From: Chloroflexota bacterium
Lineage (GTDB): Bacteria > Chloroflexota > Anaerolineae > UBA1429
Direction: 5' to 3'
Assembly: GCA_012841405.1 (NCBI GenBank)
Contig: DUUT01000040.1
Span: 1 to 57,189 of the forward strand
Length of the DNA stretch: 57,189 nt
Position 1 is the first letter of the stretch, and the number at the start of each line of letters is the position of its first letter. The notes beneath the pieces were generated by a model. That model worked only from the letters and a program-made list of their open reading frames with translations, was not told where the DNA came from and ran no database searches. Positions 8,844-16,613 of this stretch are shown here, piece after piece. Made by a program: the position numbers and the translations under genes.

Positions 8844-9404
8844 ATGCTGTTTCTGATCGGTGGAGCAGCGCGCAGCGGCAAGACGCTCATCGCGCGCCGC
8901 TTGTTGAGCAAGCACCGCGTGCCCTGCTTCTGTGTGGACTATTTGGTCAACGCTCTGGAGGAGGGCGCGCCCGAGCTGGGCATCAGCGCCGAGGCGCGCC
9001 CTGAGGAGCGGGCGCGCGCCGTCTGGCCGCGCATCGAGCCGATGCTGCGCAGCATCGTCGAGATGGAGCCGGCCTACGTCGTAGAGGGGAATGCCCTGTG
9101 GCCCCGGGGGGTGCGCACCCTTGTCGATGCGTACGGCGACGCGGTGCGCGCGTGTTTCCTCGGGTATGCCATCACCACTCCCGAGATCAAGCTGCGCGAC
9201 ATCCGCCAGTACGGCGGCGGCGTGCACGACTGGATCCACGATCACGACGATGCCGACATCCTCGACCTCATGGCCGAGATGATCGCCTACAGCCGCTACC
9301 TGCGCGATGCCTGCCGGGCCCTCGATCTGCCCTATTTCGACGTATCGGACGACTTTACACGCACGGTGAACAAGGCCTATCGCTCCATCGCGCCGCTATG
9401 GTGA
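8844..9404 (+). CDS. Small P-loop ATPase/kinase-like protein
   Basis: 186 residues. The N-terminal Walker A GGAARSGKT (about residues 6-14) is followed by an aspartate-containing strand (CFCVDYLVNAL) and a later VVEGNALWP strand, as in small nucleoside- or phosphoglycerate-kinase-like folds. The substrate is unknown. The ATG at 8844 follows GAGGAG by 7 nt. It lies on the same strand as the two flanking effector-binding proteins but about 100 nt downstream of the first, so co-transcription is possible rather than certain. Confidence 0.7.
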   Translation: MLFLIGGAARSGKTLIARRLLSKHRVPCFCVDYLVNALEEGAPELGISAEARPEERARAVWPRIEPMLRSIVEMEPAYVVEGNALWPRGVRTLVDAYGDAVRACFLGYAITTPEIKLRDIRQYGGGVHDWIHDHDDADILDLMAEMIAYSRYLRDACRALDLPYFDVSDDFTRTVNKAYRSIAPLW

Positions 9405-9439
9405 GTTGCTCGCGGCGGATTGCATCCGGGTACGGGGCG

Positions 9440-9468
9440 TTGGTCAGCGCGACGGGTGCGGGTATAAT
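9440..9468 (+). promoter_or_regulatory. Promoter with perfect -10
   Basis: TTGGTC (9440-9445), 17-nt spacer, TATAAT (9463-9468). It would give a leader of about 205 nt before the GTG at 9682. The leader ends in a CCCTGC/GCAGGG stem-loop (about 9643-9668) just before the ribosome site. Confidence 0.7.
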
Positions 9469-9681
9469 GCATAGGCTCGCTGTCTGCCCGTCATCACAAC
9501 ACCGCATCATTGCTCCCTTTGTTAGACCATCGCAGCACACCCCATTCAGCGCAGGCAGACACCCATGTCCTCGATAGCAGTTGGCAGACGGCTACGCTTA
9601 CAACGACGTACCTGACCGGCGTGCGCGGTGCAACCCCCTGCGTTGAGGCGCAGATAGAGGTTGCAGGGAAGGAGTGATTCC

Positions 9682-10158
9682 GTGAACGAATCCGTGACGT
9701 GCGCGATGCGTGAACAGCCAGCACAATCGGCCCTCGTGGTGCGAACCACGGTCTCGGTGCGAGAGCTCCAGAGCGCCATGGGAGCGGCGTTCGAGGCCGT
9801 GGCCCGCTACCTCGGCGAGCTGGGTGAGGCGCCGGCGGGGCCCCCCTTTGCGGCCTACCACAACATGGACATGGAGCACCTGGACGTCGAGATCGGGTTC
9901 CCCGTCTCCCGGCCGTTGCCGGGGAAGGGTGACGTCCAGGCGAGCGAGATCCCCGGCGGGCAGCAGGGCGTCTGTACCTTTACCGGGCCCTATGCCGAGA
10001 TGACCGCGGCCTATGACACCCTGGCGGGCTGGCTGCAGGAGCGGAACCTCGAGCCGACGGGCGTGGTGTACGAGTTCTACCTGAACGACCCGGGCGTCAC
10101 GCCACCGCACGAGCTGCAGACGCAGATCGTGTTCCCGCTCAAGCCCGTCCCAGCCTGA
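9682..10158 (+). CDS. GyrI-like effector-binding-domain protein
   Basis: 158 residues with a C-terminal GyrI-like domain: a paired FEAVARYLGEL helix, PFAAYHNMDMEHLDVEIGF, a TFTGPYAEMTAAYDTLAGWL helix and a YEFYLNDP segment containing the conserved acidic ligand-pocket position. The first 25 residues are unrelated. GTG at 9682 has AAGGAG upstream. It has its own promoter and a long structured leader, which suggests separate regulation from the genes before it. The ligand is unknown. Confidence 0.8.
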   Translation: MNESVTCAMREQPAQSALVVRTTVSVRELQSAMGAAFEAVARYLGELGEAPAGPPFAAYHNMDMEHLDVEIGFPVSRPLPGKGDVQASEIPGGQQGVCTFTGPYAEMTAAYDTLAGWLQERNLEPTGVVYEFYLNDPGVTPPHELQTQIVFPLKPVPA

Positions 10159-10218
10159 TCCGGCGGGGCCGGCCCGTACAGCGTGCCGAACACCATTCCG
10201 GAACAAGGAGCCCTGTCG

Positions 10219-11211
10219 ATGAACCCCATCATCGCCATCACTATCGGCGACCCCGCCGGCATTGGCCCCGAGGTCACCGCCAAGGCGCTTGGCCACGACG
10301 AGGTGTGGGCCTGCTGTCGCCCGCTCGTCGTCGGTGACGCCGGCGTCATGCGACGCGCCGCCGCCCTCGTCGGCTGCCCTGCGGGCCTGCACGCCGTCAG
10401 CGATCCCACCGAGGCGCGCTACGACCCGGCAGCGCCCGACGTGCTGGACCTGGCGAACGTCGATGCGGCGGTGCAGCCGGGCGTCGTCTCGGCGGCAGCG
10501 GGGCGCGCCTCGGCGGCGTACATCGAGCGCGCCGTCGAGCTGGCGCGCAAGGGACAGGTCGCCGCCATCGCTACCGGGCCGATCAACAAGGCGGCCCTCA
10601 AGGCTGCCCGCATCCCCTACATCGGCCACACAGAGATGATCGCCGAGTTGCTCGACTCTCCGCCCGTGACCACCATGCTGGCCACGGAGGGCCTGCGGGT
10701 GGTACACGTGACGCGCCACGTAGCCCTGGCCGACGTGGCCAAGGCGATCACCCGCGAGAACGTGCTCGCCACCGTGCGCCTCACCGATGCCGGCCTGCGG
10801 CAGATGGGCATCGCCCAGCCGCGCATCGCCGTGGCGGCGTTGAACCCACACGGCGGGGACGAGGGACTGATGGGCCGTGAAGAGATCGTGGCCATCGGCC
10901 CGGCAGTGGAGGAGGCGCGTGCCGAGGGCATCGCGGCCACCGGCCCCATTCCGGCGGATTCCGTCTTCTTTCGCGCCATCCGCGGCGAGTTTGACGTCGT
11001 GGTGGCCATGTTCCACGACCAGGGCCACATCCCCATCAAGACGCACGGCTTTGAGCGGAGCATCACCGTGACGCTAGGGCTGCCCATCATCCGCACCTCC
11101 GTCGATCACGGCACGGCGTTCGACATCGCCTGGAAGGGCGTGGCCAGCGCCGAGAGCATGGTGGCAGCGATTCGCCTGGCAGCCGAGCTGGTGGAGGGCG
11201 CCGGCGGCTGA
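10219..11211 (+). CDS. pdxA: PdxA-family 4-hydroxythreonine-4-phosphate / 4-phosphoerythronate-type dehydrogenase
   Basis: 330 residues. The opening ITIGDPAGIGPEVTAKAL, the metal-binding His in IGHTEMIAE and the histidine pair in AMFHDQGHIPIK are diagnostic for PdxA. The family oxidises and decarboxylates phosphorylated hydroxy acids with NAD(P). No other vitamin B6 gene is nearby and the next gene is an acid-sugar-type enolase-superfamily enzyme. A PdxA2 role in sugar-acid catabolism is therefore at least as likely as pyridoxal phosphate synthesis. The ATG at 10219 follows AAGGAG. A CGGAGCCG/CGGCTCCG stem-loop (11227-11259) separates it from the next gene. Confidence 0.85.
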   Translation: MNPIIAITIGDPAGIGPEVTAKALGHDEVWACCRPLVVGDAGVMRRAAALVGCPAGLHAVSDPTEARYDPAAPDVLDLANVDAAVQPGVVSAAAGRASAAYIERAVELARKGQVAAIATGPINKAALKAARIPYIGHTEMIAELLDSPPVTTMLATEGLRVVHVTRHVALADVAKAITRENVLATVRLTDAGLRQMGIAQPRIAVAALNPHGGDEGLMGREEIVAIGPAVEEARAEGIAATGPIPADSVFFRAIRGEFDVVVAMFHDQGHIPIKTHGFERSITVTLGLPIIRTSVDHGTAFDIAWKGVASAESMVAAIRLAAELVEGAGG

Positions 11212-11341
11212 GAGGAAGAGACCATCCGGAGCCGTCTCTTCGCCATCGGGGCGGCTCCGTGCTGCGCTGCAGGAGGGGCCGCGCCCCCACACGTTGGCGA
11301 TCGGTCTGGTGAGCGTCAGAGCGCATGCGACAGGAGGCCAC

Positions 11342-12586
11342 ATGACCAGCAATCCACTCCCTCGTCTGCACCCCCTCGACGGTGTCGCCCGCGAGGACAT
11401 TCGCATCACCGACGTCAAGGTGACGCTGCTCTCCTACCTGCTCAAGCCCGAAGAACAATGGCCGGACGGCGACGAGCACGTGGTCATCTGGCAGACGACC
11501 ACGGTGTTGGTGCAGGTGTACACCGATGCCGGCATCGTCGGGTTTGGCGGGGGGAGTCGCTACAACGGCCCGGAGGCGATGAAGCGCTGCGCCGAGGCGG
11601 TGGTGCGCCCCGCGCTGCTGGGCAAGAACCCTTTTGACGTGGAGCACCTGACGGCAGACAAGTGTGCCCGCGGACCACGCGGTATCTGGGCGGCGGTGGA
11701 CGCGGCGCTGTGGGACATCATCGGGAAGGCCAAGGGGGTGCCGGTGTACCGGCTGCTGGCCACCGATTGTGAGCCCATGACGCGCATCCGGGTATACGCC
11801 AGTGGCGGGGAGTACAGCTGGGCGCCGCGCTCGCGCTTCCCCGGCCCCGACCACCTCATCGAGGAGGCACTGGGCTACAAGGCCCAGGGGTATACCGCCT
11901 TCAAGTTCCGGCTGGGGGCGGGGTTCAACCGCATGGGTATCACCATGAAGCAGTACATCCCCTACCTCGAACGGTTGCGCGCCGCCGTCGGGCCCGACAT
12001 GGACCTCATACAGGAGGCCAACTGCCGCCTGTCGGTGGAGCAGGTGCTCGAGTTGGCACCGGCGCTGGAGGAGTTGGGCTTTCTCTGGTTCGAGGAGCCC
12101 ATCGCCAAGCGCGGCGAGGACGCCATCGACAGCTATGTGCGCATCAAGGAGGCCCTGCCCACCGTCAAAGTCTCGGGCGCCGAGACGACGCCCAACCGCC
12201 AGGAGCTGGCCGAGTGGGTCGACCGCGGTGCCCTGGACATCGTGCAGCACGGCAGCGACGACGCCGGCATCACCGAGGCGTGGCACATGGCACGCATGGC
12301 GGCACAGCAGGGCATCCTCTGCTGCCCCCACAACTGGCAGTGTGGCGCCGTGACGGTGGCAAACGCCCACCTCATGGCGGGAATACCCAACGCCTTCCTG
12401 TTGGAATCGAACATGACGCCCAACCCGCTGAAGGAGGGTCTGTTCAACGAACCGTTCAAGGTCGTGGACGGCTACCTCCAGGTGCCCGATCTCCCCGGCT
12501 TGGGAGTAACCCTGCGGGAGGGACTGGAGGAGCAGTACCCCTACATCCCCGGCCACTGGAACAAGATGGCCTGGGAGGTCGGCTAG
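11342..12586 (+). CDS. Mandelate racemase/muconate lactonizing enzyme family protein (enolase superfamily)
   Basis: 414 residues. A capping domain is followed by a TIM barrel. The barrel has AFKFRLG (K-x-R in place of the classic K-x-K base pair), metal ligands in IQEANCRLS, WFEEPI and SGAETT, an Asp in GSDDAGIT and a His in CCPHNWQCG that would make the His-Asp acid/base dyad. This fits sugar-acid dehydratases or racemases; the substrate cannot be read from sequence. The ATG at 11342 has AGGAGG 4 nt upstream. It follows the PdxA-like gene on the same strand, as expected for a carbohydrate-acid pathway. Confidence 0.87.
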   Translation: MTSNPLPRLHPLDGVAREDIRITDVKVTLLSYLLKPEEQWPDGDEHVVIWQTTTVLVQVYTDAGIVGFGGGSRYNGPEAMKRCAEAVVRPALLGKNPFDVEHLTADKCARGPRGIWAAVDAALWDIIGKAKGVPVYRLLATDCEPMTRIRVYASGGEYSWAPRSRFPGPDHLIEEALGYKAQGYTAFKFRLGAGFNRMGITMKQYIPYLERLRAAVGPDMDLIQEANCRLSVEQVLELAPALEELGFLWFEEPIAKRGEDAIDSYVRIKEALPTVKVSGAETTPNRQELAEWVDRGALDIVQHGSDDAGITEAWHMARMAAQQGILCCPHNWQCGAVTVANAHLMAGIPNAFLLESNMTPNPLKEGLFNEPFKVVDGYLQVPDLPGLGVTLREGLEEQYPYIPGHWNKMAWEVG

Positions 12587-12589
12587 GCG

Positions 12590-13057
12590 GTGGGCACCAA
12601 CGACGGCGCCCACGGTGCGAGCGCCCCCGCTCCCCCGGAAGGGGGCGCCGCGCACCGGCCGCACGTCGTGCTGGACACGAACGTCTTTGTGGCCGCCGGG
12701 TTCAACCCCCACAGCAACGCGGCCCGCATCCTGGAGCGCATTCGCGCGGGCACGTGGACCATGGTCTGGAACCGCGCCACACGCCGCGAGACCGAGGCCG
12801 TGCTGGCGCAGATCCCGCCCCTCTCCGTCCAGGACGCCGCACCGGCCTTTCGGCCCGAGGCGGAGGTCGTCGCCGAGACGCACCCTGACCGGTTCGCCTT
12901 TGTCCCAGACCCCGGCGATCGCAAGTTCGCCGCCCTGGCGGCGGCCACGGGCGCCGTGCTGGTGACGAATGACGACCACCTGCTATCGCAACGCCACAGG
13001 CTCGCGGTGGAGGTGCTGACGCCCAGCGAGGCGATGGCGCGCTACGGCCAGAGCTAG
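12590..13057 (+). CDS. PIN-domain protein (putative VapC-like ribonuclease)
   Basis: 155 residues. After a Pro/Ala-rich N-terminus comes the PIN motif VVLDTNVFVAAG (first catalytic Asp). A mid-domain RRETEAVL carries an acidic residue, and FVPDPGDRKFAALA plus LVTNDDHLL carry the C-terminal acidic cluster of COG1569-type PIN proteins. Such proteins are usually RNase toxins, but no antitoxin gene is visible: the GTG start at 12590 is only 3 nt after the stop of the enolase-superfamily gene. A solitary or acquired PIN gene in a metabolic operon is likely. Confidence 0.78.
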   Translation: MGTNDGAHGASAPAPPEGGAAHRPHVVLDTNVFVAAGFNPHSNAARILERIRAGTWTMVWNRATRRETEAVLAQIPPLSVQDAAPAFRPEAEVVAETHPDRFAFVPDPGDRKFAALAAATGAVLVTNDDHLLSQRHRLAVEVLTPSEAMARYGQS

Positions 13058-13063
13058 GTGGGC

Positions 13064-13099
13064 CGCACCTGGTACGCCTGGGACAGGATGCCAGGTGCG
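13064..13099 (+). terminator. Stem-loop after the PIN gene
   Basis: CGCACCTGG (13064-13072) pairs with CCAGGTGCG (13091-13099), 9 bp with an 18-nt loop. It has no U-tract, so terminator function is uncertain. Confidence 0.4.
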
Positions 13100-13150
13100 C
13101 CCCTGGCTGTGAATGCGGTGCGCTGGGCCCCCTTTCATCGTCCGCAGCGC

Positions 13151-13179
13151 TTGACCGAAGCGTAACCTTGTGCTATGAT
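13151..13179 (+). promoter_or_regulatory. Promoter of the DUF6062 gene
   Basis: TTGACC (13151-13156), 17-nt spacer, TATGAT (13174-13179). It starts a transcript about 25 nt upstream of the ATG at 13212. Confidence 0.75.
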
Positions 13180-13213
13180 ATATCCGTAGACGATATAGTG
13201 GGAGCGGATATAT
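13178..13213. promoter_or_regulatory. Inverted repeat overlapping -10 and start codon
   Basis: ATATATCCG (13178-13186) and CGGATATAT (13205-13213) form 9-bp arms 18 nt apart. One arm overlaps the -10 box and the other overlaps the start codon. This geometry fits an operator; a regulator is not identified. Confidence 0.45.
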
Positions 13214-13913
13214 GGTTACGCTAGAGATGAGCCGGACGATCCTGACGGCGCACCTGGACGAGGCCCTGGAGCAGGGCATCTGTCCCATCTGCTACCTCAC
13301 GAGCGAAGCGGAGTACCGCTACCTGGACACGCTGCTCTACGAAAAGATGAACAACGGCGCCATCCGCGCCGCGCTGGCCAGGTCCCGCGGCTTTTGCCGA
13401 TATCACACCTACCGCCTGATCGAGATCGGCGGGTACGGAACCAACGTCAAGCTGGCCATCCTCTACAAGGACCTGGTGCACGCCATGGCCGACGAAGTGA
13501 ATGCCCTCAAGGAGCGGGGTAGCCAAGGCCAGGAGGCGCAGGAGGGGTGCCCCGCCTGCCGTATCGTCGCTGATACGGAGCGTACCCACGCGCACGTGTT
13601 GCTGGCCTCCCTTCGCTACGAGGAGGGGCGGGAGGCATACCAGCGGTCGTTCGGCCTGTGCATGCCCCACTTTTTCGGCATCTATGGCGCCGCACCGCGC
13701 GAGACCCGGGCGTTCCTCAAGGAGGACCAGCGCGCCCGTTTGGAGGCGCTGGCCGACGACCTGGGCGAGTTCATTCGCAAGAGCGTGGTGAAGGATGAGG
13801 CCTTTGGCGCCGAGCGGGACGCGTGGCAACGCGTCATCCACCAGTACGCCGGCACGCCGGGCGAGATGGTGCGCAAGCCGGCCAGGGATCAGCACCCTCA
13901 CCTCACGCGGTAG
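13212..13913 (+). CDS. DUF6062 family protein with paired CxxC motifs
   Basis: 233 residues, predicted soluble. The first half has GICPICYL, then a C-x2-H pair (FCRYHTY). The second half repeats the pattern with GCPACR, then LCMPHFF. This internal duplication of CPxC...Cx2H suggests two zinc or metal sites. The rest is helical (EYRYLDTLLYEKM and others). The family is seen mainly in Chloroflexota to my knowledge and has no established function. The ATG at 13212 is preceded by GGGAG. It has its own promoter with an overlapping inverted repeat. Confidence 0.75.
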   Translation: MVTLEMSRTILTAHLDEALEQGICPICYLTSEAEYRYLDTLLYEKMNNGAIRAALARSRGFCRYHTYRLIEIGGYGTNVKLAILYKDLVHAMADEVNALKERGSQGQEAQEGCPACRIVADTERTHAHVLLASLRYEEGREAYQRSFGLCMPHFFGIYGAAPRETRAFLKEDQRARLEALADDLGEFIRKSVVKDEAFGAERDAWQRVIHQYAGTPGEMVRKPARDQHPHLTR

Positions 13914-14027
13914 GCGCTCTGCGCCCCCTCCGAGCACCGATGGGTCCCCGCGTGCGGCGGAGGCCATCTCCCTTCACCCGGGCATGGCGGTCGCTGGTGA
14001 TTTCCCCCCATTTTGCCCCGCAATTCA

Positions 14028-14056
14028 TTGACCCCGCCCGCAGATCTTGCTACACT
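14028..14056 (+). promoter_or_regulatory. Promoter of the hybrid histidine kinase
   Basis: TTGACC (14028-14033), 17-nt spacer, TACACT (14051-14056). It lies about 70 nt upstream of the TTG start at 14126, which argues against longer in-frame starts. Confidence 0.65.
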
Positions 14057-14125
14057 CTCTCGCCGCCATCCCGCGGTGCGTACGGCATGTGTCCATGCCA
14101 TCCCTGTTTCGGAGGACATACGACC

Positions 14126-16306
14126 TTGCCCTGGGAGTTCACGCCCTTTATCCTGCCGCTCTGGTGCTCCGGGCTAGTCTCACTGATCGTTGCCTGGCTC
14201 GTGTGGCGCCGCCGCCCGTCGGTGGGTGCGGCTCCCCTCGCCCTCGCGGCGAGCGCCGCCGCGTTTTGGTCGCTGGCCAACAGCCTCGAAATCGCCTGCT
14301 CGCGTCTGGAGGACAAGCTGTTCTGGGCGAACCTCGAGTACTTGGCGATCAGCCTCATTCCTGTACTCTGGTTCACGCTGGCACTGCGCTACTCCAGCCT
14401 GGGCCGCAAGCCCACTTCGGCCCAGATCTTGCTCCTCTTGATCATCCCCGCGATCACCAACATCCTCGTCTGGACGAATCCCCACCACGGGCTGATGCGC
14501 CAGAACATCTACCTGGACGTCGACGGGCCCTACACCAGGGTCGCCAAGACGTATGGCCCCTGGCTCTGGGTGCATACCATCTACGGGTATTCCCTGCTCA
14601 TGGTCAGCTCGGCGCGCCTGTTCCGCCTGGCATTGCGCTCGCCGCGGCTGTACCGCGGCCAGGCGACGTCGCTTCTCGTGGCGGCGCTCCTCCCCTGGAT
14701 ACTCAACGCGGTCTACTTGTTCGGCCAGAGCACGTTCCTGCGGTTGGACCCCACGCCCATCGCCTTTGCGCTGTCGAGCACGGCGGCGGCTTGGGGCCTC
14801 TATCGCTATGGGCTCTTTGACGTCATCCCGGCCGCACGCGACGCCGTCTTTGCCAGCATGAGCGATGGCGTCATCGTGGTGGACGCCCACGGCCGGATCG
14901 TCGACCTGAACCCCGCGGCACAACGCATCATCGGCTACAACGAGCAGCAAGCCATCGGCCACCCCCTCGCCGCCCTCCTCGCGGACGAAACCGAGCTGGT
15001 ACAGCGGCTGGATGACGTGCACGAGACCCGCGTGGAGGTCGCCATGGGGTCGGCGCACAACCCGACGACCTATGACCTGTCGCGGTCACCGTTACGAGAC
15101 GGTTCCGGCCGCCCCGTCGGGTACGTCATCACCCTGCGCGACGTCACACGGCGCAAGCAGCTCGAGGAACAGGTGCGCCGCTCGCAAAAGATGGAGGCCG
15201 TCGGCCTACTGGCCGGAGGCATCGCCCATCACTTTAACAACCTGCTCACCGTCGTGAACGGCTATAGCGAGTTCGTGCTGCGCGACCTGCGGCCCACCGA
15301 CCCCTTGCGTGAGGACGTCGAAGCGATCCTCCGAGCCGGCACCCAAGCCGCCGACCTGACCCGCCGCCTGCTGGTGTTCAGCCGCTTTCGCAAGCCCCAG
15401 CTGAGTACGATGGACGTGAACGAGGTACTGTGCGCCATCGAAGGAATCCTACGCGAACAGATCCCTGCGGGAGTCACGCTGGATCTCGCGCTGGCGCAGG
15501 ACGCCGGCCCCATCGAGGCCGACCCCGCCCTCATCGAGCAGATCGTCACCAACCTGGTGAGCAACGCCTGTGATGCCCTGCCCGAGGGCGGCGACGTCAC
15601 CATTACCACGGGGCAGGCGTTGACGAGCGACGTCCCCCGGCTCAAGATGATGGCCGCCGCACCGGAGCGCTTTACTACGCTCACCGTCAGCGATAACGGC
15701 ATCGGCATGACGCCCGAGGTGCAGGCGCATCTGTTCGAGCCCTTTTTCACGACCAAGGAGGTTGGCGAAGGGACCGGCCTCGGGTTAGCCACGGTGTATG
15801 GCATCGTGGGTGAGCTGCACGGCGGCATCGAGATCGAGACAGAGCCGGGGCACGGCACGACGGTGCGCATCTACCTCCCCCAGGCTCAGGCGGAGCCGGC
15901 GGTCGCGGTTGCGCCACTCAGCAATCCCATCCCCACACACGGCAGCGAGGTCGTCCTGGTCGTAGAGGACGAGGACGCCGTGCGACGGTTCGTCGTGCAG
16001 ACGCTCCAGCGCGAGGGGTACACAGTGCTCGAGGCGCGCGACGGCACCGAGGCACTGACCACTGCCGCCGTCCAGGAGACGCCCATCGACCTCGTGCTCA
16101 CCGACATGGTCATGCCGTTTATGGATGGGAGCGAGCTCGCGCGCCGGCTGCGCACGCTCTACCCGGACATCCGCACGCTGTTCATGTCGGGCTTCCCTCA
16201 TGACGCAGGCCCTCTGGACTCCGAGGCGTCGGCAGCTCCCTTCCTGGCGAAACCCTTCACGACAGAGACGATCTGCGACGCTGTAAGGCGCGCCCTCGCG
16301 GCGTGA
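14126..16306 (+). CDS. Hybrid sensor histidine kinase: 7TM sensor, PAS, HisKA, HATPase, receiver
   Basis: 726 residues. The N-terminal ~230 residues hold about seven hydrophobic helices of the histidine-kinase 7TM type. A PAS domain follows (VFASMSDGVIVVD, about 240-345). The HisKA box is GGIAHHFNNLLT with the phospho-acceptor His near 368; this subfamily usually reads AHDFNN, so the residue after the His is unusual. The HATPase has an N box (LVSNACDALPEGG), DNGIGMT and GTGLGLATV. A C-terminal receiver carries Asp near 660 (LTDMVMP) and Lys in FLAKPF. The TTG at 14126 is chosen because GGAGG lies 10 nt upstream and the promoter just before it; an ATG at 13823 would overlap the previous gene. 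No partner regulator is adjacent. Confidence 0.9.
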   Translation: MPWEFTPFILPLWCSGLVSLIVAWLVWRRRPSVGAAPLALAASAAAFWSLANSLEIACSRLEDKLFWANLEYLAISLIPVLWFTLALRYSSLGRKPTSAQILLLLIIPAITNILVWTNPHHGLMRQNIYLDVDGPYTRVAKTYGPWLWVHTIYGYSLLMVSSARLFRLALRSPRLYRGQATSLLVAALLPWILNAVYLFGQSTFLRLDPTPIAFALSSTAAAWGLYRYGLFDVIPAARDAVFASMSDGVIVVDAHGRIVDLNPAAQRIIGYNEQQAIGHPLAALLADETELVQRLDDVHETRVEVAMGSAHNPTTYDLSRSPLRDGSGRPVGYVITLRDVTRRKQLEEQVRRSQKMEAVGLLAGGIAHHFNNLLTVVNGYSEFVLRDLRPTDPLREDVEAILRAGTQAADLTRRLLVFSRFRKPQLSTMDVNEVLCAIEGILREQIPAGVTLDLALAQDAGPIEADPALIEQIVTNLVSNACDALPEGGDVTITTGQALTSDVPRLKMMAAAPERFTTLTVSDNGIGMTPEVQAHLFEPFFTTKEVGEGTGLGLATVYGIVGELHGGIEIETEPGHGTTVRIYLPQAQAEPAVAVAPLSNPIPTHGSEVVLVVEDEDAVRRFVVQTLQREGYTVLEARDGTEALTTAAVQETPIDLVLTDMVMPFMDGSELARRLRTLYPDIRTLFMSGFPHDAGPLDSEASAAPFLAKPFTTETICDAVRRALAA

Positions 16307-16337
16307 GCCCATCGCTCGCCGCCCTCCTGCGTGCGAT

Positions 16338-16366
16338 TTGGCACGGCCCTGCGGGTAGTGTATCAT
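16338..16366 (+). promoter_or_regulatory. Promoter of the ABC-F leader
   Basis: TTGGCA (16338-16343), 17-nt spacer, TATCAT (16361-16366). The transcript would begin near 16373, about 240 nt before the ABC-F ATG. Confidence 0.7.
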
Positions 16367-16376
16367 GGGCGCCAGC

Positions 16377-16487
16377 ATGACGGATAGGATGCACATGATC
16401 GCACAGCGGATCCGTGTGGCCATCGTGGATAGCGTGTACGTCAGGACTTCCTCTTGGGAGGCGAACCCTGGGAGGAGTGCGCCCTGA
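16377..16487 (+). CDS. Putative 36-residue leader peptide upstream of the ABC-F gene
   Basis: An ORF from ATG 16377 to TGA 16485-16487 lies within the leader of the ABC-F transcript. In-frame ATGs also occur at 16389 and 16395, so the true start is uncertain and no strong ribosome site is seen. Its last third overlaps a large hairpin (16438-16490). The terminator starts 23 nt after its stop. Short ORFs with this position control several antibiotic-resistance ABC-F genes by ribosome stalling; that this one is translated is inference. Confidence 0.4.
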   Translation: MTDRMHMIAQRIRVAIVDSVYVRTSSWEANPGRSAP

Positions 16488-16490
16488 CGT
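16438..16490 (+). promoter_or_regulatory. Leader hairpin and possible antiterminator
   Basis: ACGTCAGG (16438-16445) and CCTGACGT (16483-16490) form a perfect 8-bp stem, extended inward by ACTTCCTC against GAGGAGT. GCGCCC (16479-16484) could instead pair with GGGCGC (16516-16521), which lies inside the downstream terminator. Two exclusive folds are therefore available. Confidence 0.45.
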
Positions 16491-16509
16491 CGGGTTGTTA
16501 TGTCAATCG

Positions 16510-16545
16510 AGCCGTGGGCGCCTCGCGCTCACGGCTTTTTTTCTT
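16510..16545 (+). terminator. Intrinsic terminator inside the ABC-F leader
   Basis: AGCCGTG (16510-16516) pairs with CACGGCT (16530-16536), followed by a run of T residues (16536-16542) and TTT. It lies between the promoter at 16338 and the ABC-F start at 16614 with no full gene between, so it acts as an attenuator if it works. Confidence 0.75.
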
Positions 16546-16613
16546 TCCGGCAGGCGCATGCCTCCGAGCTGTGAGGGCAAGAGCCACGGCCCAGTGCGAA
16601 TGGAGGGATCGCC

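Noticed and set aside
13823-14125. Longer N-terminus for the hybrid histidine kinase
   Set aside because: It overlaps the DUF6062 gene; the promoter at 14028 and GGAGG before TTG 14126 mark the real start.
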